A stretch of DNA of 30,623 bases from Anaeromyxobacter_A sp035538735. GTDB lineage: Bacteria; Myxococcota; Myxococcia; Myxococcales; Anaeromyxobacteraceae. Shown here piece after piece: positions 1 through 6,090 of the stretch. The stretch is from assembly GCA_035538735.1 (NCBI GenBank), contig DATLJU010000128.1, forward strand, positions 1-30,623, in the 5' to 3' direction. The first letter of the stretch is position 1, and each line of letters opens with the position of its first letter. The translations under genes and the position numbers were made by a program. Under the pieces are notes generated by a model. That model saw only the letters and a program-made list of their open reading frames with translations, was not told the DNA's origin and ran no database searches.

Positions 1-15
1 CCCGCGGAGCACTCC

Positions 16-90
16 GCGCCGGCGCAATGCGGCGATGGCTGGAGCTGCTCTGCTCTCGACCGGTGCAGGCGCCGCCCGCGCGCCGGCGCA
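16..90 (+). repeat. 75-bp parS-associated repeat, copy R1 (forward)
   Basis: The unit is a 19-bp end block (GCGCCGGCGCAATGCGGCG), a 32-bp middle, and a 24-bp end block (67-90) ending in GCGCGCCGGCGCA. The middle is identical to that of copy R3. The 19-bp block contains the perfect 10-bp palindrome GCGCCGGCGC. Function is unknown. Confidence 0.85.
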
Positions 91-204
91 CCTCCGCCCA
101 TGCGCCGCGCGGACCTGCGGCAACCGCTGGCGGCCTCCGCCAATCGCGCCCGGGCCACCCCCTCCGCCGCTTCCGTCCGCCGCCGGACGAACCGGCGGGT
201 CCGG

Positions 205-218
205 GCTCCACGTGGAAC
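205..218. promoter_or_regulatory. parS-like ParB-binding site 1 (one mismatch)
   Basis: The sequence is GCTCCACGTGGAAC, one base away from the perfect palindrome GTTCCACGTGGAAC found twice more in this region. That palindrome matches the general bacterial parS pattern (Bacillus TGTTTCACGTGAAACA) in the C/G variant I associate with myxobacteria. It lies 115 bp after the first 75-bp repeat. ParB would load here and spread. The ParB role is inferred; parB is not in this window. Confidence 0.7.
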
Positions 219-297
219 ACGTGAGACGTGGCCCGGTGGGCGAAGCTCGTGCACCACAGAACGAGTCACACCTCGTCTCCGAGCACGCGTCCCGCGC

Positions 298-372
298 TGC
301 GCCGGCGCGCGGGCGGCGCCTCAGAGGCTCGAAGGCCACGCGGCAACGGTCGTCGCCGCATTGCGCCGGCGC
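298..372 (-). repeat. 75-bp parS-associated repeat, copy R2 (inverted)
   Basis: Reverse-complement copy with the 24-bp block at 298-321 and the 19-bp block at 354-372. Both blocks are conserved, and the 32-bp distance between them is the same as in the other copies, although the middle sequence differs completely from R1 and R3. The fixed length suggests the spacing matters or is inherited. Confidence 0.85.
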
Positions 373-411
373 GACGGGCCCCGTGCTGGCGCGCGTGCTC
401 GGGCCCACTTG

Positions 412-455
412 CCGCGGCCGAAGCTCCGCGGCCACGCCGCCCCGCAGCCGGCGCG
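412..455 (+). repeat. 44-bp GC block C, copy 1
   Basis: Begins CCGCGGCCGAAGCTCCGCGG and ends CAGCCGGCGCG. It is repeated with two mismatches at 1236-1279. In both modules it starts 39 bp after the 75-bp repeat and precedes a parS or parS remnant. Confidence 0.8.
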
Positions 456-503
456 CCCTACGCTGGACGCCGACCGGCGCGGCACCCCACGGCGGCACAG
501 GAC

Positions 504-517
504 TTTCCACCGGAACA
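504..517. promoter_or_regulatory. Decayed parS-like half-sites
   Basis: TTTCCACCGGAAC retains both half sites (TTCCAC and GGAAC) but has lost a base or more at the central CACGTG. It lies shortly after the 44-bp block at 412-455, as the perfect parS at 1309-1322 lies shortly after the homologous block at 1236-1279. It therefore looks like the degenerate paralogue of that site. Probably weak or non-functional for ParB. Confidence 0.45.
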
Positions 518-670
518 CCATCCGGCGCCCAGTCGGCGGCGACCAGCGCGGCCGACGCACCTGAGGACTCCGCGTTCCTGGTCGGCCGCGCCGGCTGCGG
601 GGGTGGCCCGGGCGCGGGGCTCCGGCCGCCATCCAGTGTCCTCGCGCCGCGCGGACCCGGGCAGCACTCC

Positions 671-745
671 GCGCCGGCGCAATGCGGCGATGGCTGGAGC
701 TGCTCTGCTCTCGACCGGTGCAGGCGCCGCCCGCGCGCCGGCGCA
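671..745 (+). repeat. 75-bp parS-associated repeat, copy R3 (forward)
   Basis: Same sequence as R1 through the 19-bp block (671-689), the 32-bp middle and the 24-bp block (722-745). Identity to R1 continues a few bases on both sides and then becomes patchy until the parS site. Confidence 0.85.
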
Positions 746-864
746 CCTCCGCCCGCGTCCCGCGCGGACCAGCGGCCCCCACTCGCGGCCTCCGCCAATC
801 GCGCCCGCGCCACCCCCTCCGCCTGCGCTTCCGTCCGCCGCGCGGACGGGCCGGCGACGTTCGG

Positions 865-878
865 GTTCCACGTGGAAC
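865..878. promoter_or_regulatory. parS-like ParB-binding site 2 (perfect palindrome)
   Basis: Perfect 14-bp palindrome GTTCCACGTGGAAC. It lies 120 bp after the 75-bp repeat at 671-745. Its neighbourhood is a diverged copy of the sequence around site 1, including the following ACACGTGAG, so sites 1 and 2 derive from a duplication with a 660-bp offset. Confidence 0.85.
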
Positions 879-1121
879 ACGTGAGCGGTCGTCCCGTGGG
901 CGATGCCAGCGCACGCACGTTCGCGGAGGCACCACCACGCGGCGCTCGATCTCGAGCGCGAACATCCGGCGCCGCCGGGCGGGGCGCGGCGGGACTCCGT
1001 GAGTGCACCGCACGCGCCGGCTCGCGCGCGCGGCGCCGGGAGCGCCGGCGGAGGGGCGGAGGGGCCGCGTTTGCGCAGGCCGCGACGAGGACCGTTCGTT
1101 CGCGCGGCCCGGGATCCACGG

Positions 1122-1196
1122 TGCGCCGGCGCGCGGGCGGCGCCTCCACCGTCCGCAAGCCGCGCGGTGCCGCTCATCGCCGCATTGCGCCGGCGC
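1122..1196 (-). repeat. 75-bp parS-associated repeat, copy R4 (inverted)
   Basis: Reverse-complement copy with the 24-bp block at 1122-1145 and the 19-bp block at 1178-1196. Again there is a 32-bp middle, with its own sequence. R4 is offset from R2 by exactly 824 bp, and so is the following 44-bp block, showing that R2 and R4 are paralogous positions of a duplicated module. Confidence 0.85.
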
Positions 1197-1235
1197 CGCG
1201 CGCGCCGCGCTGACGCGCGAACCCGGACCCACCCG

Positions 1236-1279
1236 CCGCGGCCGGAGCTCTGCGGCCACGCCGCCCCGCAGCCGGCGCG
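1236..1279 (+). repeat. 44-bp GC block C, copy 2
   Basis: Second copy of the block at 412-455, with the same 39-bp distance from the preceding 75-bp repeat. It is followed 29 bp later by the perfect parS at 1309-1322. Confidence 0.8.
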
Positions 1280-1308
1280 GCCGACGACGACCTCCCGACC
1301 CACGCTGT

Positions 1309-1322
1309 GTTCCACGTGGAAC
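1309..1322. promoter_or_regulatory. parS-like ParB-binding site 3 (perfect palindrome)
   Basis: Second perfect GTTCCACGTGGAAC, here preceded by TGT. It is the last palindrome before the bactofilin gene, 190 bp upstream of its start codon, and follows the inverted 75-bp repeat and the 44-bp block of module 2. Confidence 0.85.
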
Positions 1323-1511
1323 TCCCGCCCGCTACTCGACCCCCGCCACCCGCGACCCTTCGGCGCGAACCTCGCCGGGACGGATGTACCCGAATCGCGG
1401 GTCGACGCCAGGGGCGCGAGGGCTTACCTCCTCGCTGGGACGGCATTCGCCCGCGCTCCCGGGTGGGGTGGCGGAACGCGTGTCGGCCGTCCAACGTCAC
1501 GGGAGGAGCCC

Positions 1512-1928
1512 ATGAACATGGCCACGCTGAAGCGCGACGAGCTGCCCACCACGCTCGGCGGGACGAGCGATCTCCTCCTCGGCGCCGGCGCCGAGTTCGA
1601 GGGGAAGCTCACCTTCAAGGGGACGGTCCGCATCGACGCCGTCTTCAAGGGGTCGATCTTCACCGACGACGTGCTCGTGGTCGGCGAGCACGCCCGCATC
1701 GAGGCCGAGATCACCTGCGGGACGATCATCGTCCATGGCGAGGTGCGCGGGAACATCCGCGCCAAGAACGCGGTCGAGCTGCATCACCCCGCGAAGGTGC
1801 GGGGTGACCTCTTCACGCCTGCCATCTCGATGGAGAAGGGCGTGTTGCTGCACGGCTCGGTCAAGATGGAGAACCTGGAGCGCGCGGCGCAGCAGCGGCC
1901 GGTCACGACTCCGCCCCCCGCCCCTTGA
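1512..1928 (+). CDS. Bactofilin-family polymer-forming cytoskeletal protein
   Basis: Predicted 138-residue bactofilin. The body (about residues 25-120) is a run of short glycine-punctuated beta segments (FEGKLTFKGTVRIDAVFKGS, GEHARIEAEITCGTIIVHGE), the sequence signature of the right-handed beta-helix that polymerises into filaments without nucleotide. The short N-terminal lead carries GGTSDLLLGAG, and the tail is proline-rich (TTPPPAP), as in small bactofilins. The start is the ATG preceded by GGGAGGAG. In Myxococcus, known bactofilins BacNOP scaffold the ParABC segregation machinery. The position of this gene, 190 bp after three parS-like sites, makes a similar role attractive but unproven. 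It converges on rsmG with a 10-bp gap. Confidence 0.9.
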   Translation: MNMATLKRDELPTTLGGTSDLLLGAGAEFEGKLTFKGTVRIDAVFKGSIFTDDVLVVGEHARIEAEITCGTIIVHGEVRGNIRAKNAVELHHPAKVRGDLFTPAISMEKGVLLHGSVKMENLERAAQQRPVTTPPPAP

Positions 1929-1938
1929 CCCGGAGCGG

Positions 1939-2592
1939 TCAGCGCGCCCGGAACCGCGCGACAGCGCGTTCGTGCCCGGAGCGCGGGAGGGTGAAGCGAT
2001 CGAGCGCGTCGAGCGCCAGGCCGTGCTCCGCGCCGAGCGCCGACAGGGTCGCCTCGTCCGCCTCACGGCCCAGCATCGCGAAGAGGCGTCCCCCCTCCGC
2101 CAGGTAGCGCGCGCCGAGCGGGAGCCAGCGCGCGGGATCCGTGAAGGCGCGGCTCACCACTGCCTCGCACCTCGGCAGCCCCTCCGCCGCCGGGTCGCCG
2201 CCGGCCCGCACCGCGCGCGCTCGCACGGGCAGGTCGAGCTCGGCCGAGACCGCCTTCAGGAACGCCACCTTCTTCTGGACGACGTCGCAGCACGTGACCT
2301 GCAGCTCCGTGCGGACGCAGGCGAGGGCGACGCCGGGGAGCCCCGCGCCGCTCCCCACGTCGAGGAGCGTGCGCGCGCCGCCCAGCGTCCGGAGCAGCGC
2401 CAGGCTGTCGGCGAGGTGCAGCTCAGCCACCGCGGCCGGGTCGGTGATGGCGGTGAGGTTCACCTTCCGGTTCCATGCGAGCAGCTTCTCCGCGAACGCG
2501 GCGAGCTTGGCCCGGCCCGCGGCGCTGACCTCCACGCCGAGGGCAGTGAGGCCGTCGGAGAGGACCTGGTCGAAGAGGGCGGGGAGGGCCAC
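1939..2592 (-). CDS. rsmG: 16S rRNA (guanine-N7) methyltransferase RsmG (GidB)
   Basis: Predicted 217-residue SAM-dependent methyltransferase that modifies G527 of 16S rRNA. The core shows the family hallmarks: WNRKVNLTAI near residue 40, HLADSLALL, the SAM-binding glycine loop LLDVGSGAGLPGVALA, then CCDVVQKKVAFL and VVSRAF. The length is normal. The GTG start at 2592 was chosen because the family N-terminus begins there and a GGGGAGC ribosome-binding sequence lies upstream; an open frame continues further upstream but it is not conserved. It is the last gene of the leftward rpmH cluster, 22 bp after the small unknown ORF. Usual neighbours mnmG upstream and parA/parB downstream are absent. 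Confidence 0.95.
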   Translation of the reverse strand: MALPALFDQVLSDGLTALGVEVSAAGRAKLAAFAEKLLAWNRKVNLTAITDPAAVAELHLADSLALLRTLGGARTLLDVGSGAGLPGVALACVRTELQVTCCDVVQKKVAFLKAVSAELDLPVRARAVRAGGDPAAEGLPRCEAVVSRAFTDPARWLPLGARYLAEGGRLFAMLGREADEATLSALGAEHGLALDALDRFTLPRSGHERAVARFRAR

Positions 2593-2614
2593 GGCGAGGG
2601 AGCTCCCCGGACGA

Positions 2615-2836
2615 TCAGCGCGCCTTAGGGCCGCGGCCGAGCGCGGCCTCGACCTCGGGGGCGTGCGCGGCGAGGTAGGCCTCCACCTCCGCCGCCTCCA
2701 GCTCCAGGTCGCGCAGCACGCCCTCGTAGACGAAGCGGAACTGCGCCCGGTGCTCGTCCCCTCGCAGCTCGAAGGAACGGCGCAGGACCGCCGCCGAGAA
2801 GAGCTTCTCCTGCTTCGTCTTCGGGCGGGGGGCCAC
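2615..2836 (-). CDS. Small conserved-looking protein of unknown function
   Basis: A 73-residue, charged, probably soluble protein starting at GTG 2836. It begins MAPRPKTKQEKLFSAAVLRRSF, is rich in Glu, Ala and Arg, and is predicted largely helical, with no signal peptide or membrane segment. I do not recognise a domain. It is credible because it fits exactly between khpB (stop 10 bp upstream, with AAGG just before the start) and rsmG (22 bp downstream), in the same direction, with almost no spare DNA. In many bacteria this slot holds mnmE and mnmG. A role in RNA or ribosome metabolism would be only guilt by association. Confidence 0.7.
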   Translation of the reverse strand: MAPRPKTKQEKLFSAAVLRRSFELRGDEHRAQFRFVYEGVLRDLELEAAEVEAYLAAHAPEVEAALGRGPKAR

Positions 2837-2846
2837 GGCGATGACC

Positions 2847-3359
2847 TTACCGACCGCTCCCGCCGCCCGCCTTCTCGGGGACGACGAGCAGGGTCCGGAA
2901 CAGGCCCTCGCCCTCGCTGCGGGTCGACACGCCCTCCGCGCCCACGAGGGCGAGGTGGATCTGGCGCCGCTCGCGCGCGGTGATGGGGGCGATGGCGATG
3001 ACCTTGCCGGTGCGCCGCGCGGTGGCGGCGAGCCGCTCCGCCATCGCCTTCACGACCGGGTCCTCCGCGTCGCTGAACCCCCCGACGTCGAGGTTCACCC
3101 ACTTGCGCCCCTCGGCGCGCGGGTTCACGACGCGGTTCACCAGGTACTGCACCGCCTCGATGAGCGCCGAGCCCAGCTCGATGGCGTTGCCCGGGCGCGG
3201 GCGCAGCGCAACCCCGATCGCCTCGGGCGACTCCTTCACGTCGACGTCGACCTCCGCGCCCATGCGGGCGAAGAGCCCCTCGCAGAACTCGCGGGCCGCG
3301 CGCACCTTCTCGGGCGCCTCGGCCGGCGGGGGGGTCTGATCACGGCGCTCTTCGGACAT
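2847..3359 (-). CDS. khpB: KH/R3H RNA-binding protein KhpB (Jag/SpoIIIJ-associated)
   Basis: Predicted 170-residue RNA-binding protein normally encoded next to yidC. A KH-like segment (about residues 35-105) includes ALIEAVQYLVNRVVN, which corresponds to the family LDALQYL.N motif. The C-terminal R3H part contains ITARERRQIHLALVG (R-x3-H type). Two things are odd. The N-terminal Jag_N domain common in Firmicute Jag is missing. The KH GxxG loop is not obvious, because the stretch reads RPRPGNAIELG, so single-stranded RNA binding through that loop may be altered. The ATG start at 3359 follows GAGGAGAGG. It is 14 bp downstream of yidC, probably in one transcript. Confidence 0.9.
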   Translation of the reverse strand: MSEERRDQTPPPAEAPEKVRAAREFCEGLFARMGAEVDVDVKESPEAIGVALRPRPGNAIELGSALIEAVQYLVNRVVNPRAEGRKWVNLDVGGFSDAEDPVVKAMAERLAATARRTGKVIAIAPITARERRQIHLALVGAEGVSTRSEGEGLFRTLLVVPEKAGGGSGR

Positions 3360-3373
3360 GGCGGCTCCTCTCC

Positions 3374-5011
3374 TCAGGCCCGCGCCGGCGCCGGGGCCGG
3401 CTGGCGCTTCATGAGCCACTGCTGCTGGGCGATCGAGAGCACGTTGTTGACGAGGATGTAGAGCGTGAGGCCCGACGGCAGCCGCAGCATGATGAAGGTG
3501 AAGAAGATGGGCATGAAGTAGAGCAGCATCTTCGCCTGCGCGTTGTCCGCCGGCTGCGGCGACAGCTTCTGCATGAGGAAGCTCGACGCGCCCATCGTGA
3601 GCGGCAGGATGTAGAACGGGTCGAACTGGGTCAGGTCCTTGAGCCAGAGGAACGGCTCCCGGTACAGCTCGACCGAGGTCTGCAGCGTGGCATAGAGCGC
3701 GAACCAGATCGGCATCTGGATCAGCATGGGGAGGCAGCCGCCCAGCGGGTTCACCTTGTGCTGCTGGTAGAGCTGCATCACGGCCAGGTTGAGCTTCTCC
3801 TTGTCGTCGCCGTGCTTCGCCTTGAGCTTCTCGATCTCGGGCTGCAGCTTCCGCATCTCGTTCATCGACGCCATCGACTTCGCGGTGAGCGGATAGAGCA
3901 GCGCCTTCACGAGCACGGTGAGGAGGATGATCGCGACGCCCCAGTTGCCGACGTACCGCTCCAGCATCCGCATCACGGCGAGGAGGATGCGCGCGAAGAA
4001 GGCGAACAGGTTCGTCACCGCGCCGTAGTCGATCGCGCTCTCGAGGTCCCGCCCGTAGACGCGCAGAAGATCGAGCTGCTTCGGGCCGGTGTAGACCGCG
4101 AACTTGACGTTCAGCTGCCCGTCCAAGGGCAGGCGCACGGCCGTGCTGCTCGCGCCGGCGGCCGGACCGCGCAGGAACAGGCACTCCCCCATCTCCGGGG
4201 TGGGGAGCAGCACCGACACGAAGTAGTGCTGGTCGAGCCCGGCCCAGCTCACCGTCCCCGGCACGCTCTCCTTCGCCTCCTTGCCGCCGAAGCGGGCGGT
4301 CTTCCCGGCGGCGCGGCATAGCGGCGTGACGGTCTCGGCGACCTGCCCGCCGGAGAAGAAGCCGGGCTTCGGCTGGTCGGGCGAGACGTACGCAGGGTAG
4401 AGGACGACGAGGTCGCCCCGCTTGTCGCTCCGGGCCGAGAGCTCGAGCCCGATCTCGTACGGACGCTCTCCGAAGAAGAAGCGCTTGCGCACCTGGGCCG
4501 CGCCGACCGTGCCCTCGAAGGTGACGCTCCGCGCGTCCTTCTCGGCGATCCGCATGGTGCCGCGCGCCGCCGGGTCGTCCGAGAACCCGCCCGTGCCGCC
4601 CAGCTCGGGCGAGGCCACGAGCGCGAGCGGATAGGGCTGCCCGGCGGTGACGTGGACGAGGTCCACCGGAGCCTCGGCGCCCTTCTGCTGCCGGCGGAAC
4701 TTTTCACCCTTGAGCTCGACGCTCTTGAGGGCCCCGCCAAGCGTGGTGAGGGTCGCGCGGAGCTCGGGCGTCTCCAGCACGACCGTCTCCTCGGGCGCGG
4801 CGGGCACCGGCGCGACCGGCGCCGCCGGGAGGGCGGAACTCGGCGACGGCGCCGGAGCCGGAGCGGGTGCGGTGGCGCCAGCGTCGGCCGGGCCGGCCGC
4901 GCCGGGCGGCGGACGATGCGGCGCGTTCCTGGACTGGAACGCCATGAAGCCGAACAGGATGGCCGCCGAGAGGGCGGTCGCGAGCAGGATGCGGCGGTTC
5001 TCGGAACTCAC
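3374..5011 (-). CDS. yidC: Membrane protein insertase YidC
   Basis: Predicted 545-residue inner-membrane insertase/chaperone of the Gram-negative long type. An N-terminal membrane anchor (ILLATALSAAILFGFMAF, about residues 8-25) is followed by a Pro/Ala-rich linker, a large periplasmic beta domain (about 70-340) and the conserved five-helix core. Recognisable core stretches are GNWGVAIILLTVLVKALLYPL, MPIWFALYATLQTSVELY and the last helix LPSGLTLYILVNNVLSIAQQ. The GTG start at 5011 (VSSENRRILL) has AAGGAG upstream and matches the usual (M)xxNRR N-terminus. It follows yidD after 20 bp. It inserts proteins alone or with SecYEG. Confidence 0.96.
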   Translation of the reverse strand: MSSENRRILLATALSAAILFGFMAFQSRNAPHRPPPGAAGPADAGATAPAPAPAPSPSSALPAAPVAPVPAAPEETVVLETPELRATLTTLGGALKSVELKGEKFRRQQKGAEAPVDLVHVTAGQPYPLALVASPELGGTGGFSDDPAARGTMRIAEKDARSVTFEGTVGAAQVRKRFFFGERPYEIGLELSARSDKRGDLVVLYPAYVSPDQPKPGFFSGGQVAETVTPLCRAAGKTARFGGKEAKESVPGTVSWAGLDQHYFVSVLLPTPEMGECLFLRGPAAGASSTAVRLPLDGQLNVKFAVYTGPKQLDLLRVYGRDLESAIDYGAVTNLFAFFARILLAVMRMLERYVGNWGVAIILLTVLVKALLYPLTAKSMASMNEMRKLQPEIEKLKAKHGDDKEKLNLAVMQLYQQHKVNPLGGCLPMLIQMPIWFALYATLQTSVELYREPFLWLKDLTQFDPFYILPLTMGASSFLMQKLSPQPADNAQAKMLLYFMPIFFTFIMLRLPSGLTLYILVNNVLSIAQQQWLMKRQPAPAPARA

Positions 5012-5031
5012 GGAGTCTCCTTGACTGCGAG

Positions 5032-5244
5032 TCACGGCACCGGATCGACGCCGCCCTCGCACAGCGGATGGCAGCGCGCCAGCCGCTTCACTGTGAGATA
5101 ACTTCCACGAAGCGCGCCATGACGGCGCACCGCCTCCGCCGCGTAGGCGGAGCAGGTCGGGTAGAAGCGGCAGGCGGGCGGGAGCAGCGGCGAGACGAGC
5201 CGCCGGTACAGCCCGATGAGGCCGAGCACGAGCGCGCGGATCAC
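5032..5244 (-). CDS. yidD: Membrane protein insertion efficiency factor YidD
   Basis: A 70-residue protein of the YidD family, whose members assist YidC-dependent insertion at the inner membrane. The hallmark CRFYPTCSAYAAEA is present, followed by LTVKRLARCHPLCEGGVDPVP, the characteristic C-terminus, and an amphipathic N-terminal helix (ALVLGLIGLYRRLVSPLL). The GTG start at 5244 overlaps the rnpA stop codon (GTGA), so translation is probably coupled. Confidence 0.95.
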   Translation of the reverse strand: MIRALVLGLIGLYRRLVSPLLPPACRFYPTCSAYAAEAVRRHGALRGSYLTVKRLARCHPLCEGGVDPVP

Positions 5245-5573
5245 GGCCGCCCTCCGCACGCCAGCGCCCGGAGCGCACGCCGGGCGGCCTCGAGGCCGCC
5301 GGCGGGCGCGCTGGAGCGAGCGATCACGACCAGGTCGATCGGGGGCAACGACGCCGCGGCGGCGCGGAACGCCTCGCGCACCCACCGCTTGACGCGGTTC
5401 CGCGTCACGGCGTCGCCCACGCGCGACGAGACCGTCACGCCCAGCCTCGGCCGGCCATGCTCATTCTCGAGGGTGAGGAGGAGGTACGCGCCGGCGGGGA
5501 TCTTCCTGCCGCGCTCCTGCACCGCGAGGAACTCGCGACGCAGGCGGAGGCGCGCCGCCTTGCCGAGCCGCAC
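5241..5573 (-). CDS. rnpA: Ribonuclease P protein component
   Basis: Protein subunit of RNase P, which trims the 5' leader of pre-tRNAs. The predicted product has 110 residues. The family motif RNRVKRWVREAFR, the RNA-binding arginine-rich helix, is near the middle, preceded by RPRLGVTVSSRVGDAV and followed by DLVVIARSSA. The GTG start at 5573 gives VRLGKAARLRLRREF, equivalent to the usual L.K..RL.....F beginning. The frame stays open upstream through rpmH, so a start overlapping rpmH cannot be excluded, but the upstream sequence is an out-of-frame reading of rpmH. It is 14 bp after rpmH and overlaps yidD by 4 bp. Confidence 0.93.
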   Translation of the reverse strand: MRLGKAARLRLRREFLAVQERGRKIPAGAYLLLTLENEHGRPRLGVTVSSRVGDAVTRNRVKRWVREAFRAAAASLPPIDLVVIARSSAPAGGLEAARRALRALACGGRP

Positions 5574-5587
5574 GCCGGGACAGCCGC

Positions 5588-5737
5588 CTACTTCTTCGGA
5601 GCGCTGGGGGTGAGGCGCTGGCGGCCCTTCGCGCGCCGGCGCTTCAGCACGTTCCGGCCGCCCGGAGTACGCGAACGCTTCAGGAAGCCGTGCGTGCGGT
5701 TGCGCTTGGCCTTCTTCGGTTGATAGGTCCTCTTCAT
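5588..5737 (-). CDS. rpmH: 50S ribosomal protein L34
   Basis: A 49-residue, highly basic protein starting MKRTYQPKKAKRNRTHGFLK and containing RSRTPGGRNVLKRRRAKGR, an almost textbook L34. The ATG at 5737 is preceded on the minus strand by GAGGTTGCC. It is the first gene of the leftward cluster. The C-terminus has a short extension (QRLTPSAPKK), a common kind of variation. It marks the left border of the origin region in many bacteria. Confidence 0.98.
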   Translation of the reverse strand: MKRTYQPKKAKRNRTHGFLKRSRTPGGRNVLKRRRAKGRQRLTPSAPKK

Positions 5738-6078
5738 GGCGCGGCAACCTCCCCGATCGGCCGCAGGCTGTCAAGGATCGGCGCGCGATCGGCGCTCCGA
5801 TCACGCGCGTCCCATCCCGCCGCGCTTCGGCCGTGCGCAAAACGTCGGTCATTCCCGCGGGCTCGACGATGCCCTTGATCCCCTCCGTCGGCCGGCGCTA
5901 AGTTCCGCGCCCGCAGCCCACACCGCTGAACACCGGGCTTCCTGATAGAGCCCGTCCTTTGTAACGAAGAGCCTCATCCTCCGCCGGATCGAAACCGAGC
6001 CGGGCGGCCGGGGCTGCTGTGGTTAGTCGTACGTTGGGGGGAACTCGCATGCCCGCCGCGAGTCCGAGGGGAACACCG
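5738..6078. other. rpmH-dnaA divergent intergenic region; candidate oriC
   Basis: This 341-bp gap separates leftward rpmH from rightward dnaA, and gene direction flips here as expected at an origin. It must hold both promoters. I see no convincing cluster of DnaA boxes (TTATCCACA type). The nearest is TGTGGTTAG at 6018-6026, two mismatches on the complementary strand. A short hairpin CGGGCT/AGCCCG lies at 5934-5954. The start region of dnaA contains a 30-bp tandem duplication (see 6038-6090). Confidence 0.35.
5939..5967 (+). promoter_or_regulatory. Possible dnaA promoter
   Basis: TTCCTG, a 17-bp spacer, then TAACGA, about 110 bp before the dnaA start. The match to the sigma70 consensus is only partial, but no better candidate with correct spacing was found upstream of dnaA. 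The -35 overlaps the small hairpin at 5934-5954. Confidence 0.25.
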
Positions 6079-6090
6079 ATGCCTGCCGAG
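6038..6090 (+). repeat. Tandem duplication of the dnaA translation start region
   Basis: GGGGAAC followed by ATGCCCGCCG at 6038-6058 is repeated as GGGGAAC and ATGCCTGCCG at 6068-6088. The offset is exactly 30 bp, so both ATGs (6049 and 6079) are in frame with dnaA and each has its own purine-rich ribosome-binding sequence. Confidence 0.7.

Larger units (their letters stand above)
1..1511. other. Long non-coding region with duplicated parS modules
   Basis: About 1.5 kb with no credible gene. Long open frames exist in several frames on both strands at once, which is what extreme GC content gives by chance, and none has a recognisable domain. The region is built from two diverged tandem modules: 9 to about 516 and 664 to about 1322. 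Each module has a forward 75-bp repeat, a parS-like palindrome, an inverted 75-bp repeat, a 44-bp block, and a second parS or parS remnant. The offset between the modules is 655-660 bp in the left part and exactly 824 bp in the right part, so module 2 has about 164 bp more between its first parS and its inverted repeat. The last 190 bp (1323-1511) are unique leader DNA of the bactofilin gene. Confidence 0.75.

Noticed and set aside
27..1315. Several long open frames on both strands (for example 35-1213 + and 321-1259 -)
   Set aside because: They overlap one another in all frames, are dominated by Arg, Ala, Pro and Gly, show no domain, and run across inverted repeats and parS sites. They reflect extreme GC content.
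1..1322. CRISPR array or transposon ends as explanation of the repeats at the left edge
   Set aside because: Repeats alternate in orientation, are far apart, have unequal spacing between copies, and no transposase, cas gene or target-site duplication is seen.
5769..5774. TTGACA on the minus strand as the rpmH -35 element
   Set aside because: It lies only 32-37 bp from the rpmH start codon and the expected -10 position reads GAGGTT, which is part of the ribosome-binding region.
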